Source of the DNA: an uncultured Collinsella sp.
GTDB lineage: Bacteria; Actinomycetota; Coriobacteriia; Coriobacteriales; Coriobacteriaceae
NCBI GenBank assembly: GCA_900768435.1
Contig: CAAGCW010000026.1
Location: 62,001-126,000, forward strand
Length of the DNA: 64,000 bases
Reading direction: 5' to 3'
The notes beneath the pieces were generated by a model. The model was not told the DNA's origin. It saw only the letters and a list, made by a program, of their open reading frames with translations, and made no database searches. The translations under genes and the position numbers were made by a program. Positions 17,417 to 26,608 of the stretch are shown in pieces; positions within the stretch are counted from its first letter, which is position 1, and every line of letters begins with the position of its first letter.

Positions 17417-18243
17417 TGGACATGGTCAAGAAGGCCCTTTCCAACAAGGGTTTTGTGGTTGGCGGTACAATCTTTCTGTTGATCGCGCTTATTGCCGTCG
17501 CCGGTCCGCTCGTGTGGCAGGTCAACCCCAATACGCAGGAGATGACGCTGCGCCTGACCGCTCCCAGTGCCGCGCATCCCCTGGGCTGCGACGACTTTGG
17601 CCGCGACCTTCTCGCACGCATTATCGCCGGCGCCCGCGTCTCGCTCGGTGTGGGCGTGGCCGTCACGCTTGTCACGAGCGTGCTCGGCCTCGTGATCGGC
17701 GCCTACGCTTGCTACAACCCCATACTCGACCACGTGCTCATGCGCATCTGCGACGGTCTCATGTCTATCCCGGGCGTGCTGCTGGCCATCGCCCTCATGG
17801 CTATGATGGGCGCGAGCGTGTGGAACGTCATCATCGCACTTTCCATCGTGTACACGCCAAGCATGGCGCGCATCGTGCGCTCGCGCGCGATGGTCGTCAA
17901 CTCAGAGCCCTTCATCGAGGCGCTTCGCGTGCAGGGCGCCTCGACCGCACGCATCGTGTGGCTGCATATCGTGCCCAACGTGATGGCGCCCTTCCTCGTG
18001 CAAGCGACCTTTGTGTTTGCGGAGGCCGTGCTATCGGAGGCGGCGCTGTCGTTTTTGGGCCTCGGCATCAAAGCGCCCGACGCCAGCTGGGGCAACATCC
18101 TGCAGGCCGGCAAGAACGTGATGCGCAAGGCCTGGTGGATGATTCTCTTTCCGGCACTCGCCATCATCGCGAGCGTGCTCTCGCTCAACCTTGCGGGCGA
18201 CGGCCTGCGCGACGCGCTCGACCCCAAGACCAAGGAGGACTAA
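17416..18243 (+). CDS. ABC permease, DppC type
   Basis: This 275-residue protein is the second permease of the same importer. It shows the DppC hallmarks: HPLGCDDFGRDLLARIIAGARVSLGVG near residue 55, and the coupling segment EALRVQGASTARIVWLHIVPNVMAP, followed by EAALSFLGLGIKAPDASWG. About six membrane helices are visible. It starts on the last base of the DppB-type gene and ends directly at the start codon of the first ATPase gene, so the four transport genes form a tight unit. Confidence 0.9.
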   Translation: MDMVKKALSNKGFVVGGTIFLLIALIAVAGPLVWQVNPNTQEMTLRLTAPSAAHPLGCDDFGRDLLARIIAGARVSLGVGVAVTLVTSVLGLVIGAYACYNPILDHVLMRICDGLMSIPGVLLAIALMAMMGASVWNVIIALSIVYTPSMARIVRSRAMVVNSEPFIEALRVQGASTARIVWLHIVPNVMAPFLVQATFVFAEAVLSEAALSFLGLGIKAPDASWGNILQAGKNVMRKAWWMILFPALAIIASVLSLNLAGDGLRDALDPKTKED

Positions 18244-19228
<985 letters not shown>

Positions 19229-19242
<14 letters not shown>

Positions 19243-20038
19243 CGCTATGTGCCGTACAGGGGCCGAAGAGGCGCTACTGCGTGTGGAGCATCTGACCAAG
19301 ACCTATCCGCTTGCGGGCGCGGGCTATAAACGCGAGCGCTTCTGCGCCGTCGACGACCTCTCGTTTGAGATCGGCGAGGGCGAGGTGTACGGGCTTGTTG
19401 GAGAGTCGGGTTCCGGCAAGTCAACGACGGGCCGTTTGATCTGTGGCCTTGAGCATGCCGATTCGGGGAGCATTCTCTACCGCGGACATGATCTTGCTGC
19501 TATGAAGGAGCGCGATCGCAAGCCGTTCCGGCGCGAGATCCAGCTCGTGTTCCAGGACTCGTCGACGGCCTTCGACCCGCGCAACAAGGTGGGCCGCATC
19601 CTGGAGGAGCCGCTCATCATCGCCGGCGAGCGCGACGCCGGGGTGCGCCGCGAGCGCGCGCTCGAGAGCCTGAATGCTGTGGGCCTGCAACGGGACCACT
19701 ACGACGTGTACCCGCATGACCTCTCGGGCGGCCAGCGCCAGCGTCTGAACCTCGCCCGCGCGCTCATCACGGGGCCACGCCTCGTGGTTTGTGATGAGCC
19801 GGTCTCGGCGCTCGACGTCTCCGTGCAGGCTCAGGTTTTGAACCTCCTGCGCGACCTACAGGAGAAAACCGGCGTATCGCTTTTATTCATCACACACGAC
19901 ATGCGCGTGGTGCGCCACATGGCGGATCGCATGGGCGTGCTCTACCACGGCAAGCTGGTGGAGGAGGGCGTCGCTGAAGATGTCATCGCCCACCCGCACG
20001 ACCCATACACCAAGGCGTTGATTGACGCCATCCCGTGA
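19229..20038 (+). CDS. ABC ATPase, DppF type
   Basis: This 269-residue protein is the second ATPase of the importer. It shows Walker A GESGSGKSTTGR, the Q-loop LVFQDSSTAFDPRNKVG, the signature LSGGQRQRLNLARAL, Walker B LVVCDEPVSALDVS and FITHDMRVV. The ATG at 19229 has GGAGGGGG seven bases upstream and lies inside the end of the previous gene. It lacks the C-terminal Cys-rich tail of its partner, which is usual for DppF. It closes the transporter part of the block; the second double-cubane-type gene follows 60 bases later. Confidence 0.9.
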
Positions 20039-20098
20039 TATGAAGAGGGGGGACGTAGTTATACATTCAAAATGGTTCTCGATAGAGGGGAGAAACCG

Positions 20099-21262
20099 AT
20101 GAGTGATACTGTAAATAATGACCTTCCGCGCACGTTCGAGGAGTTCAACGAGCACCGCAAGGCGGCGTTTATCAAGGTCAAGGACTACAAGCAGGCGGGC
20201 AACCGCCTGGTAGGCTTTCTGTGCAGCTATACGCCGCTCGAGATCATCGATGCCGCCGGCGCCTCGAGCGTGGCGCTCTGCGGAACGTCCGACGAGGTGA
20301 TCCCCGAGGCTGAGAAGGTGCTGCCGGCGAACCTCTGCCCGCTCATCAAGTCGACCTACGGCTTTGCCTATTCGCAAAAGTGCCCGTTTACGTACTTTAG
20401 CGACATGATCATCGGCGAGACCACGTGCGACGGCAAGAAGAAGATGTACGAGCTCCTGAGCGAGCTCAAGCGCACGCACATCCTGCATCTTCCGCAGGGC
20501 CGCGACCGCGCCTACGAGCGTGAGGGCTGGTACGAGGAGTGCCGCATGCTCAAGGAGGAGCTTGAGAATCTGTACGGCATCACCATCACCGATGACGACC
20601 TGCGCGCTGCCGTCCGTCGTCGCAATCGCCTGCGTGCCGCCCAGCTTGCGATGTTCGAGCTGCAGGCAGTCCAGCCCGCCGTCATGAGCGGCGTGGACCT
20701 GATGAGCACGATGTTCGCCGGCACGTTCAGCTTTGATATCGATGCCTACACGGAACAGCTGGAGCAAAAGGTTGCGAGCCTGCGCGAGGCCTACGAGGCC
20801 GGCGAGCGCCCCGTTGCGGCAGATGCCAAGCGCATCCTCATCACCGGCTGCCCGGTGGGCGGCGTGATCAACAAGATCGGCCGCACCATAGAGCAGAACG
20901 GCGGCGTGGTCGTGTGCATGGACGATTGCTCGGGCGAGCGCACGGCGGCTATGATGATCGACCCGGACGCTCCCGACATTCTGCGCGCCATCGCCGACCG
21001 CTACCTGGACATTAACTGCTCGGTCATGACGCCCAACGACGGCCGCATGCAGAACACGCTGGCCATGTGCGAGAAGTATCACGTCGATGGCGTAGTGGAG
21101 AGCGTGCTCCAGGCGTGCCATACCTTTAACGTGGAGAGCGCACGCATGCAGGAAGCCGTCGAGGGTGCGGGCATTCCGTATATGAAGATCGAGACCGACT
21201 ACAGCAATGGCGACATGGGCCAGATCGAGACCCGCATCGCCGCCTTTATCGAGACGCTCTAG
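20099..21262 (+). CDS. 2-hydroxyacyl-CoA dehydratase D family protein (double-cubane type) 2
   Basis: This 387-residue protein is a paralogue of the one at 13341. Shared cysteine segments are LCSYTPLEI, LCPLIKST, KCPFTYFSD, ETTCDGKKK and NCSVMTPNDGRM, and both end with a TDY...GQ-TR segment. The central part differs clearly, so the two copies either form a heteromer or handle different substrates. As in the YjiM/double-cubane group, reduction would need ATP-dependent electron transfer from the activator encoded 155 bases downstream. The start ATG has AGAGGGGAG upstream. The natural substrates of this group are not known. Confidence 0.82.
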   Translation: MSDTVNNDLPRTFEEFNEHRKAAFIKVKDYKQAGNRLVGFLCSYTPLEIIDAAGASSVALCGTSDEVIPEAEKVLPANLCPLIKSTYGFAYSQKCPFTYFSDMIIGETTCDGKKKMYELLSELKRTHILHLPQGRDRAYEREGWYEECRMLKEELENLYGITITDDDLRAAVRRRNRLRAAQLAMFELQAVQPAVMSGVDLMSTMFAGTFSFDIDAYTEQLEQKVASLREAYEAGERPVAADAKRILITGCPVGGVINKIGRTIEQNGGVVVCMDDCSGERTAAMMIDPDAPDILRAIADRYLDINCSVMTPNDGRMQNTLAMCEKYHVDGVVESVLQACHTFNVESARMQEAVEGAGIPYMKIETDYSNGDMGQIETRIAAFIETL

Positions 21263-21266
21263 CTTC

Positions 21267-21354
21267 CTCAGGCACCGGATCTTGCCCCTCAAACCGTCGC
21301 TTGCGTACCAAAGTACGCTGCGCTCCTCTTTCGGGGCAACCTCCGGCACCTGAG
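21267..21354. repeat. Large imperfect palindrome
   Basis: CTCAGG at 21267-21272 pairs with CCTGAG at 21349-21354; inside, CCGG/CCGG, TTGCCCC/GGGGCAA and GCGTAC/GTACGC also pair around a CAAA loop. It fills the gap between the reductase gene and its activator. It looks like a dispersed intergenic repeat and could also attenuate transcription. Confidence 0.65.
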
Positions 21355-21416
21355 AAACCTAGAGCTAAGGCGCCTGAACGCGCCGCTGTCTTTGATGTTT
21401 AGATTAGGAGAGAGCC

Positions 21417-22181
21417 ATGATGGGGATTGGGATCGATATCGGGTCTACGGCGGCTAAGGCCGCTGTGGTCGATGGGGAGGGTTCGGTGGCGTGGACGTGC
21501 GTGCAGCCAACCGGGTTCTCGTCGGTCGATGCGGCCGAGCGCCTGCGCGGCGAGCTTGTCGCAGCCGGCTATGACGTGACATCCGATGATGTCCGCGTGG
21601 TCGCCACGGGCTACGGCCGCGTGGCCGTGCCCTACGCGCACAAGGTCGTGACCGAGATCACCTGCCATGGCGCCGGTGCCGTCAAGCTTTTTGGCGAGGC
21701 AGGTACCGTGATCGACGTGGGCGGTCAGGACACCAAGGTCATCCAGCTCAAAGGAGGACGCGTGACCAAGTTCGCCATGAACGACAAGTGTGCCGCCGGC
21801 ACCGGGCGTTTCCTCGAGATCATGGCCGACCGCCTGGGTATCTCTCAGCAACAGATGGCCGAGCTGGCGCGCGCGGGCGAGCCAACCAAGATCAGCAGTA
21901 TGTGCACCGTGTTTGCCGAAAGCGAGGTCATCAGCCTCATCGGCCGCGGCGAGCCGCGCGAGAACATCGCCCGCGGCGTGATTGAGAGCGTCGTGTCGCG
22001 TGTGGCGACCATGGCCTCGCAAGCTGCGGGTGCTCCGTACTACCTGACCGGTGGTCTATGCGAAAACTCCTATGTCGTGGAGCGTCTGGGCGCACTGTTG
22101 GGCTCGCCGGTCACGACATCGCCTGCCGCTCGCTATGCCGGCGCTATCGGTGCCTCCGTGCGCGCTCAGGCGTTGGCGTAG
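21417..22181 (+). CDS. ATPase activator of the dehydratase/double-cubane proteins (BadF/HgdC family)
   Basis: This 254-residue protein is an ASKHA-fold ATPase that injects electrons from ferredoxin or flavodoxin into its partner at the cost of ATP. GIDIGSTAAKAAV at the N-terminus is the first phosphate loop, VIDVGGQDTKVIQL the second, and NDKCAAGTGRFLEIMA carries one of the two cysteines that bind the intersubunit [4Fe-4S] cluster; SSMCTVFAESEVISL carries the other. TGGLCENSYVV is the adenosine loop. It is as expected for HgdC/YjiL. The start has TTAGGAG upstream. One activator probably serves both paralogous partners of this block. Confidence 0.92.
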   Translation: MMGIGIDIGSTAAKAAVVDGEGSVAWTCVQPTGFSSVDAAERLRGELVAAGYDVTSDDVRVVATGYGRVAVPYAHKVVTEITCHGAGAVKLFGEAGTVIDVGGQDTKVIQLKGGRVTKFAMNDKCAAGTGRFLEIMADRLGISQQQMAELARAGEPTKISSMCTVFAESEVISLIGRGEPRENIARGVIESVVSRVATMASQAAGAPYYLTGGLCENSYVVERLGALLGSPVTTSPAARYAGAIGASVRAQALA

Positions 22182-22190
22182 GGAGCCGGG

Positions 22191-23456
22191 ATGCGCATTC
22201 TCAACGTCTCGGCCCAAAAACCCGATAGCACGGGGAGCGGCACGTACCTCTCCGCCCTTGTGCGCGCCCAGCTCGCCGCAGGTCATGAGCCGGCGGTGCT
22301 CTGCGGTGCGGCCCCCGGTGACACGCAGGAGGGGCTGCCCGATAGCGTTCCCGTGTACGCGGTGCACTTTGAGACGGCCGAGCTGCCGTTTGCCATCTGC
22401 GGCATGTCGGACGTGATGCCGTATCCATCGACCCGGTACCGAGACCTCACACCCCGGATGACGGCAGCCCTTGAGCGGTCGTTCTCCGTCGCTATCGAGT
22501 GCGCGGTGGCGGAGTTCTGCCCTGACGTCGTGCTTTGCCATCATCTGTACTTGGTGACCTCACTCGTGCGTGAGCTCGTGAACGGCGTGCCCGTCTGCGG
22601 TATCTGTCACTCGACGGATCTCCGCCAGATGCGCTCTCACGGGCTCGAGCGCGATCGCATCATCCGTGCCGTCCGCGACCTTGACGCCGTGTTCGCTCTT
22701 CATGACCAACAGGCGGGTGAGGTCGTTGCCGAGTACGGTGTGGACCCCGCGCGTGTGCTTGTGGTGGGAACCGGCTACGACCATCGCGTGTTCTGCCGCG
22801 ACGATTTCGTGGAACGCCGGCCTGGGAGCTTGCTCTTTGTGGGTAAGGTTTGCGAGAAAAAAGGCGTGGCGAGCTTGCTCGAAGCACTCTTTCGGGTAGA
22901 TCCAGGGCGGGTTGCCTCGCTCGTGCTCGTGGGCGGCCACGCGCAGGACGAGGAATTCGTCGCCATCGAGCGCGCGGCCGCCGCGTCTCCCGTGCCTGTG
23001 AGAATCCCCGGCTTGCTGGAACAGCACGAGCTCGTGCAAGCGTATCGCGAGAGCGAGGTATTTGTGCTTCCGTCGTTCTTCGAAGGCCTGCCGCTCGTTG
23101 CAATCGAGGCTCTGGCCTGTGGGTGCAAGGTTGTCATGACCGAGCTTCCCGGTGTGCGCTCCTGGCTGGAGCGGGCACTTCCCGACGCTCCCGTCACCTG
23201 GGTACGCCCGCCGCGTATGACAGGCGTCGACACGCCCGATCCCGCCGACTTGCCCCGGTTCGAGCAAGACCTCGCTCGGGCGCTGGAGTGCGCACTGGCT
23301 GCTTCCGAGCCCCGCTTTAGCACCATGGGCGTGTCGTGGGACGCCTGCTCGGGGCGTATACTTGACCGCATCGAGACTATTTTGAGAGGAGGCATCGATG
23401 ACCGCACATGTTATTCGCCTAACGCAGATGACCGCCGCGAGCGGTTGAGCCGCTAA
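22191..23456 (+). CDS. GT4-family glycosyltransferase overlapping selD
   Basis: This 421-residue protein has a GT-B fold: an N-terminal MRILNVSAQKP segment with a glycine-rich loop (STGSGTYLS) and a C-terminal domain with LLFVGKVCEKKGVASLLEAL and FVLPSFFEGLPLVAIEALACG, the GT4 nucleotide-sugar site. No membrane helix is seen, so it is cytoplasmic. It starts nine bases after the activator gene and its last 59 bases overlap selD in another frame; it stops six bases after the selD UGA. Such tight coupling to selenophosphate synthetase recalls the selenosugar synthase SenB, but homology to SenB was not tested and the acceptor is unknown. Ordinary glycosylation is the alternative. Confidence 0.8.
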   Translation: MRILNVSAQKPDSTGSGTYLSALVRAQLAAGHEPAVLCGAAPGDTQEGLPDSVPVYAVHFETAELPFAICGMSDVMPYPSTRYRDLTPRMTAALERSFSVAIECAVAEFCPDVVLCHHLYLVTSLVRELVNGVPVCGICHSTDLRQMRSHGLERDRIIRAVRDLDAVFALHDQQAGEVVAEYGVDPARVLVVGTGYDHRVFCRDDFVERRPGSLLFVGKVCEKKGVASLLEALFRVDPGRVASLVLVGGHAQDEEFVAIERAAAASPVPVRIPGLLEQHELVQAYRESEVFVLPSFFEGLPLVAIEALACGCKVVMTELPGVRSWLERALPDAPVTWVRPPRMTGVDTPDPADLPRFEQDLARALECALAASEPRFSTMGVSWDACSGRILDRIETILRGGIDDRTCYSPNADDRRERLSR

Positions 23457-24447
23457 GTTGGCTCCCGGAGCCCTCGCCCAGGTCCTGGGCGACTTGCCCA
23501 ATGTGCCCAATCCCAACCTGCTTGTCGGCTTTGACACCGCGGACGACGCGAGTGTGTTCAAGGTGGGGGAGAACCTCGGCCTCGTGCAGTCCATCGATTT
23601 CTTTCCGCCGATGGTCGACGATCCGTTTCTGTTTGGCCAGATTGCCGCTGCCAACTCGCTGTCTGACATCTACGCGATGGGCGGGCGTCCGAGCCATGCC
23701 ATGAACCTGCTCTGCATTCCCAGCTGCCTGGGCGTTGAGGTTGCCGGCCAGATTCTGGCGGGCGGCGCCGACAAGTGCGTCGAGGCCGGCTGCTCCATCG
23801 CGGGCGGCCACACCATCAACGACGACGAGCCCAAGTACGGCCTGTCTGTGAGCGGCTTTGTCGCGCTCGACCGTATGCTCGCCAACAGCGGCGCGCGCGT
23901 GGGCGATGCCCTACTGCTGACCAAGGCGATCGGCTCGGGCATCATCACCACGGCCGTGAAGGGCGAGCTCATCGAGCCCGACGAGGCCGGCCCGATGTTC
24001 GACTCGATGCGCACCCTCAACGAGGCCCCGATTCGTCTGGCCGAGGGGCTCGAGCTTCACGGCTGCACCGACGTCACGGGCTTTGGCTTAATTGGGCATG
24101 CGTGCGAGATGGCCGAGGGCTCGGGTGTGCAGATTGAGCTTGCGTCGGGAGCGGTGCCGCTCTTTGACCAGGTGCTCGACATGGCGCGTCTGGGCATTAT
24201 CCCGGCCGGCGCCTATCGCAACCAGGACTTCTTTGGTCCGCGCGTGGCGGTCAAAGATGACCTGGAGCTGGGTCTGTTGGATGCGCTGTACGATCCGCAG
24301 ACCTCGGGTGGCCTGCTCATCGCGGCGCCTGCTGCCGATGTGGATGAGCTTGCGCGCCGTCTGCATGCCGAGGGCCGTGTCGCCGCCGTTATCGGTCACG
24401 TACGCGAGGCGGTGCCAGGCGGTCCTGCCGTTCGCGTTGTGCATTAA
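23398..24447 (+). CDS. selD: Selenophosphate synthetase, selenoprotein (UGA = Sec17)
   Basis: SelD makes selenophosphate from selenide and ATP, the selenium donor for Sec-tRNA and for selenium-containing Mo cofactors. The start ATG at 23398 has AGAGGAGG upstream. Reading codon 17 (TGA, 23446-23448) as selenocysteine gives 349 residues, the normal length, beginning HVIRLTQMTAASG-U-AAK. This aligns with the E. coli catalytic Cys17 and Lys20. The residue equal to Cys19 is Ala, and that Cys is known to be dispensable. Further marks are DDASVFKVG, ADKCVEAGCSIAGGHTI and DVTGFGLIGHACEMA. The downstream part alone (from 23458) would lack the active site. SelA, SelB and tRNA-Sec in the window support decoding. 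Confidence 0.93.
23446..23491 (+). promoter_or_regulatory. Candidate SECIS element of selD
   Basis: Right after the UGA, GGCTC-CCG-GAGCC can form a small hairpin, and CGCCCA (23475-23480) pairs with TGGGCG (23486-23491) around GGTCC, an apical GGU loop as SelB prefers. The loop lies about 33 bases after the UGA, longer than in fdhF. Confidence 0.5.
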
Positions 24448-24507
24448 GGAAAAACGTTTATTCGACCGCCCATCGTTCTGGGCGGCCTCGTTCGAAAGGA
24501 ATTTGTT

Positions 24508-25134
24508 ATGTCTACCAAGATTGAAGTCAATGCCATGGGCGATACCTGCCCGCTGCCCGTCGTCAAGACGCTCAAGGCCCTGAAATCACTCGATGGCGAG
24601 GGCGTTGTCGTGACCTCGGTCGATAACGAGACGGCCGTCAAGAACATCTCCAAGATGGCACAGGAGAAGGGCTGCACGGCCTCGGTGGAGAAGATCTCGG
24701 ACGCCGAGTGGCACGTGACCGTCGCGACCGCCAGTGCCGTGGCCGTTGCGGACCCCGAGCAGGACGGTGCCACTTTCTGCGACGCCAGCGCCGGCAAGGG
24801 CAAACTTGTCATTTCCGTCTACACCGATTGCATGGGCCGTGGCGACGACGAGCTGGGTCACAAGCTCATGAAGGCCTTTATCTTTGCTGTGACGCAGCAG
24901 GAGGAACTGCCCGCGACCATGCTGTTCTACAACGGCGGCGCCAAGCTCACCGTCGAGGGCTCTCCGGTGCTCGACGACCTCAAGGGTCTGGCCGAGCAGG
25001 GCGTCGAGATCCTTACCTGCGGCACCTGCCTCGACCACTATGGCATCAAGGACCAGCTTGCCGTGGGCGAGGTCACGAACATGTACGTGATCGTGGAGAA
25101 GATGGAGCAGGCCGTGCGCGTTGTGCGCCCGTAG
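24508..25134 (+). CDS. yedF: Sulfurtransferase-like selenium metabolism protein YedF
   Basis: This 208-residue cytoplasmic protein has an N-terminal TusA-like domain with the CPLP motif (Cys14, GDTCPLPVVKTLKAL), which carries persulfide or perselenide, and a C-terminal DsrE-like domain (VISVYTDCMGRGDDELGHKLMKAF) with more cysteines in LTCGTCLDHYG. This two-domain form is typical of the YedF proteins found beside SelD in organisms with selenium-dependent molybdenum hydroxylases. It probably delivers selenium to SelD or to a cofactor. A CCGCCCA/TGGGCGG hairpin lies in the gap after selD. The start has GAAAGGA upstream. Confidence 0.9.
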   Translation: MSTKIEVNAMGDTCPLPVVKTLKALKSLDGEGVVVTSVDNETAVKNISKMAQEKGCTASVEKISDAEWHVTVATASAVAVADPEQDGATFCDASAGKGKLVISVYTDCMGRGDDELGHKLMKAFIFAVTQQEELPATMLFYNGGAKLTVEGSPVLDDLKGLAEQGVEILTCGTCLDHYGIKDQLAVGEVTNMYVIVEKMEQAVRVVRP

Positions 25135-25153
25135 CGTATTGGTTGGAGTTGCC

Positions 25154-25405
25154 ATGAGGGAGAAGCGCCCGGCGCTTGTCATCACGTTTCCCACCACGGC
25201 GGCCGCCATGGGCTGCGAGTCCCTGTGCGTTGAGCGTGGTCTTCCCGGGCGAACGATTCCCGTGCCCGGAGAAGTCGCTGCTGGCTGCGGCCTGGCGTGG
25301 AAAGCCCTGCCTGCCGATGAGCCACTGCTGCGCGGTGAACTTGCCTCGGCGGGCATTCCCGCCGAGGGCTATACCGTGATCGATATGTGGGAGGTCGTGC
25401 GATGA
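25154..25405 (+). CDS. DUF3343 putative Se/S carrier-like protein 1
   Basis: This 83-residue protein belongs to DUF3343, small proteins often found next to SelD, YedF and desulfurases and suspected to carry selenium or sulfur. It shows the family pattern: an N-terminal strand, MGCESLCVERGLPGRTIPVP, and the conserved AGCGLAW with the likely functional cysteine. It starts 20 bases after yedF with GGAG upstream, and its stop overlaps the ATG of the desulfurase-like gene (ATGA), so the two are coupled. A second, longer copy lies at 51639. The biochemical role is not established. Confidence 0.85.
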   Translation: MREKRPALVITFPTTAAAMGCESLCVERGLPGRTIPVPGEVAAGCGLAWKALPADEPLLRGELASAGIPAEGYTVIDMWEVVR

Positions 25406-26541
25406 TCTACCTGGATAACGCGGCGACGACCATGCATAAGCCGCAGATGGTCATCGATGCTGTGGTGCAGGCGATGTGCTCGCTCGGCAATGCCGGGCGA
25501 GGCGCCACGTCGGGTGCGCTCGACGCGGCACGTACCATCCACGCCTGCCGCGCCAAGCTTGCGCGCCTGCTGGGCTGCCCGCGTGCCGACCATGTGTGCT
25601 TTACGCCCAACTCCACGGCGGCTCTCAACACCGCCATCAATGGCGTGGTGCGCCCCGGCGACCGTGTGGTCACGACGGTGCTCGAACATAACTCCGTCCT
25701 GCGTCCGCTCAACCGCCTGGCGGCAGAGCGGGGCGTGACCGTTGAGCATGCGGGCTGTGACGCGAACGGCGTGCTCGACTATGACGAGCTCGAGCAGCTG
25801 GTCACGCCGGGCACGCGTGCCGTGGTGGTGACACACGCCTCCAATGTGACCGGCAACGCGGTCGACATTGCGCGCGTGGCCGCCGTGGGCCATGCGGCCG
25901 GTGCGCTCGTGATCGTCGACGCTTCGCAGTCGGCCGGTACGGCGCATATCGATATGCAGGCCATGGGGCTCGACGTGGTGTGCTTTACCGGCCACAAGGG
26001 GCTCATGGGACCTCAAGGCACCGGCGGCCTGGCCGTGGCAGAGGGCATTGACGTGGCCCCTTGGGCCATGGGCGGCACGGGCGTGCACAGTTTCGATGCG
26101 CTGCAGCCGCTTGAGTGGCCCACGCGCCTGGAGGCGGGCACGCTCAACGGCCACGGCATCGCCGGCCTTTCCGCCGGGCTCGACTTTATCGAGGCCCAAG
26201 GTGGGGTCGAGGCGATCGCGGCACACGAGCGAGCGCTGGCGGATCGCTTTCTCGCTGGCGTGCGCGAAATCCCGGAGATCAAGCTTTACGGCGCCTTTGA
26301 CCAGCCGATGCATTCGGCGATCGTGTCGCTCAACGTGGGTGATATCGATTCGGCCGAGGTCTCGGACGCGCTCATGCAGGGGTGGGGGATTGCGACGCGC
26401 CCCGGTGCCCATTGCGCTCCGCTCATGCACCGCGCGCTGGGAACCGAACGCCAGGGTGTCGTCCGATTCTCGTTTGGGTATTTCAACACGGATGAAGAAG
26501 TTGACACCGCGATTGACGCTGTGTGCGATTTGGCCTGCTAA
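25402..26541 (+). CDS. Class V aminotransferase / cysteine desulfurase family (EF2568 type)
   Basis: This 379-residue PLP enzyme belongs to the cysteine desulfurase fold. MIYLDNAATTMHKP opens the protein, FTPNSTAALNTAI is the PLP phosphate region, VDASQSAGTAHIDM holds the cofactor aspartate, CFTGHKGLMGPQGTGGL contains the Schiff-base lysine, and RPGAHCAPLMH has the catalytic cysteine. The sequence resembles the branch represented by EF2568, a member of the selenium-dependent molybdenum hydroxylase clusters. It could release selenide or sulfide from selenocysteine or cysteine, feeding SelD. It is coupled to the DUF3343 gene and followed by a terminator, so it ends the block that starts at 13.1 kb. 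Confidence 0.88.
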   Translation: MIYLDNAATTMHKPQMVIDAVVQAMCSLGNAGRGATSGALDAARTIHACRAKLARLLGCPRADHVCFTPNSTAALNTAINGVVRPGDRVVTTVLEHNSVLRPLNRLAAERGVTVEHAGCDANGVLDYDELEQLVTPGTRAVVVTHASNVTGNAVDIARVAAVGHAAGALVIVDASQSAGTAHIDMQAMGLDVVCFTGHKGLMGPQGTGGLAVAEGIDVAPWAMGGTGVHSFDALQPLEWPTRLEAGTLNGHGIAGLSAGLDFIEAQGGVEAIAAHERALADRFLAGVREIPEIKLYGAFDQPMHSAIVSLNVGDIDSAEVSDALMQGWGIATRPGAHCAPLMHRALGTERQGVVRFSFGYFNTDEEVDTAIDAVCDLAC

Positions 26542-26554
26542 AGCGTATATACTT

Positions 26555-26586
26555 GCGGGATGGGTTTTCACCCGTCCCGTTTTTTG
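26555..26586 (+). terminator. Terminator ending the selD block
   Basis: CGGGA-T-GGGT pairs with ACCC-G-TCCCG around TTTC, followed by a run of T. Confidence 0.85.
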
Positions 26587-26608
26587 TTTCGACCCGAAAG
26601 GTGGTCCC

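Noticed and set aside
22191..23456. Firm naming of the glycosyltransferase as SenB
   Set aside because: Only context and general GT-B features agree; no SenA-like gene is present and no specific SenB motif can be claimed by eye.
23458..24447. A shorter SelD starting after the TGA
   Set aside because: It would lack the catalytic residue and Lys20 and has no ribosome binding site; the upstream start has a perfect one.
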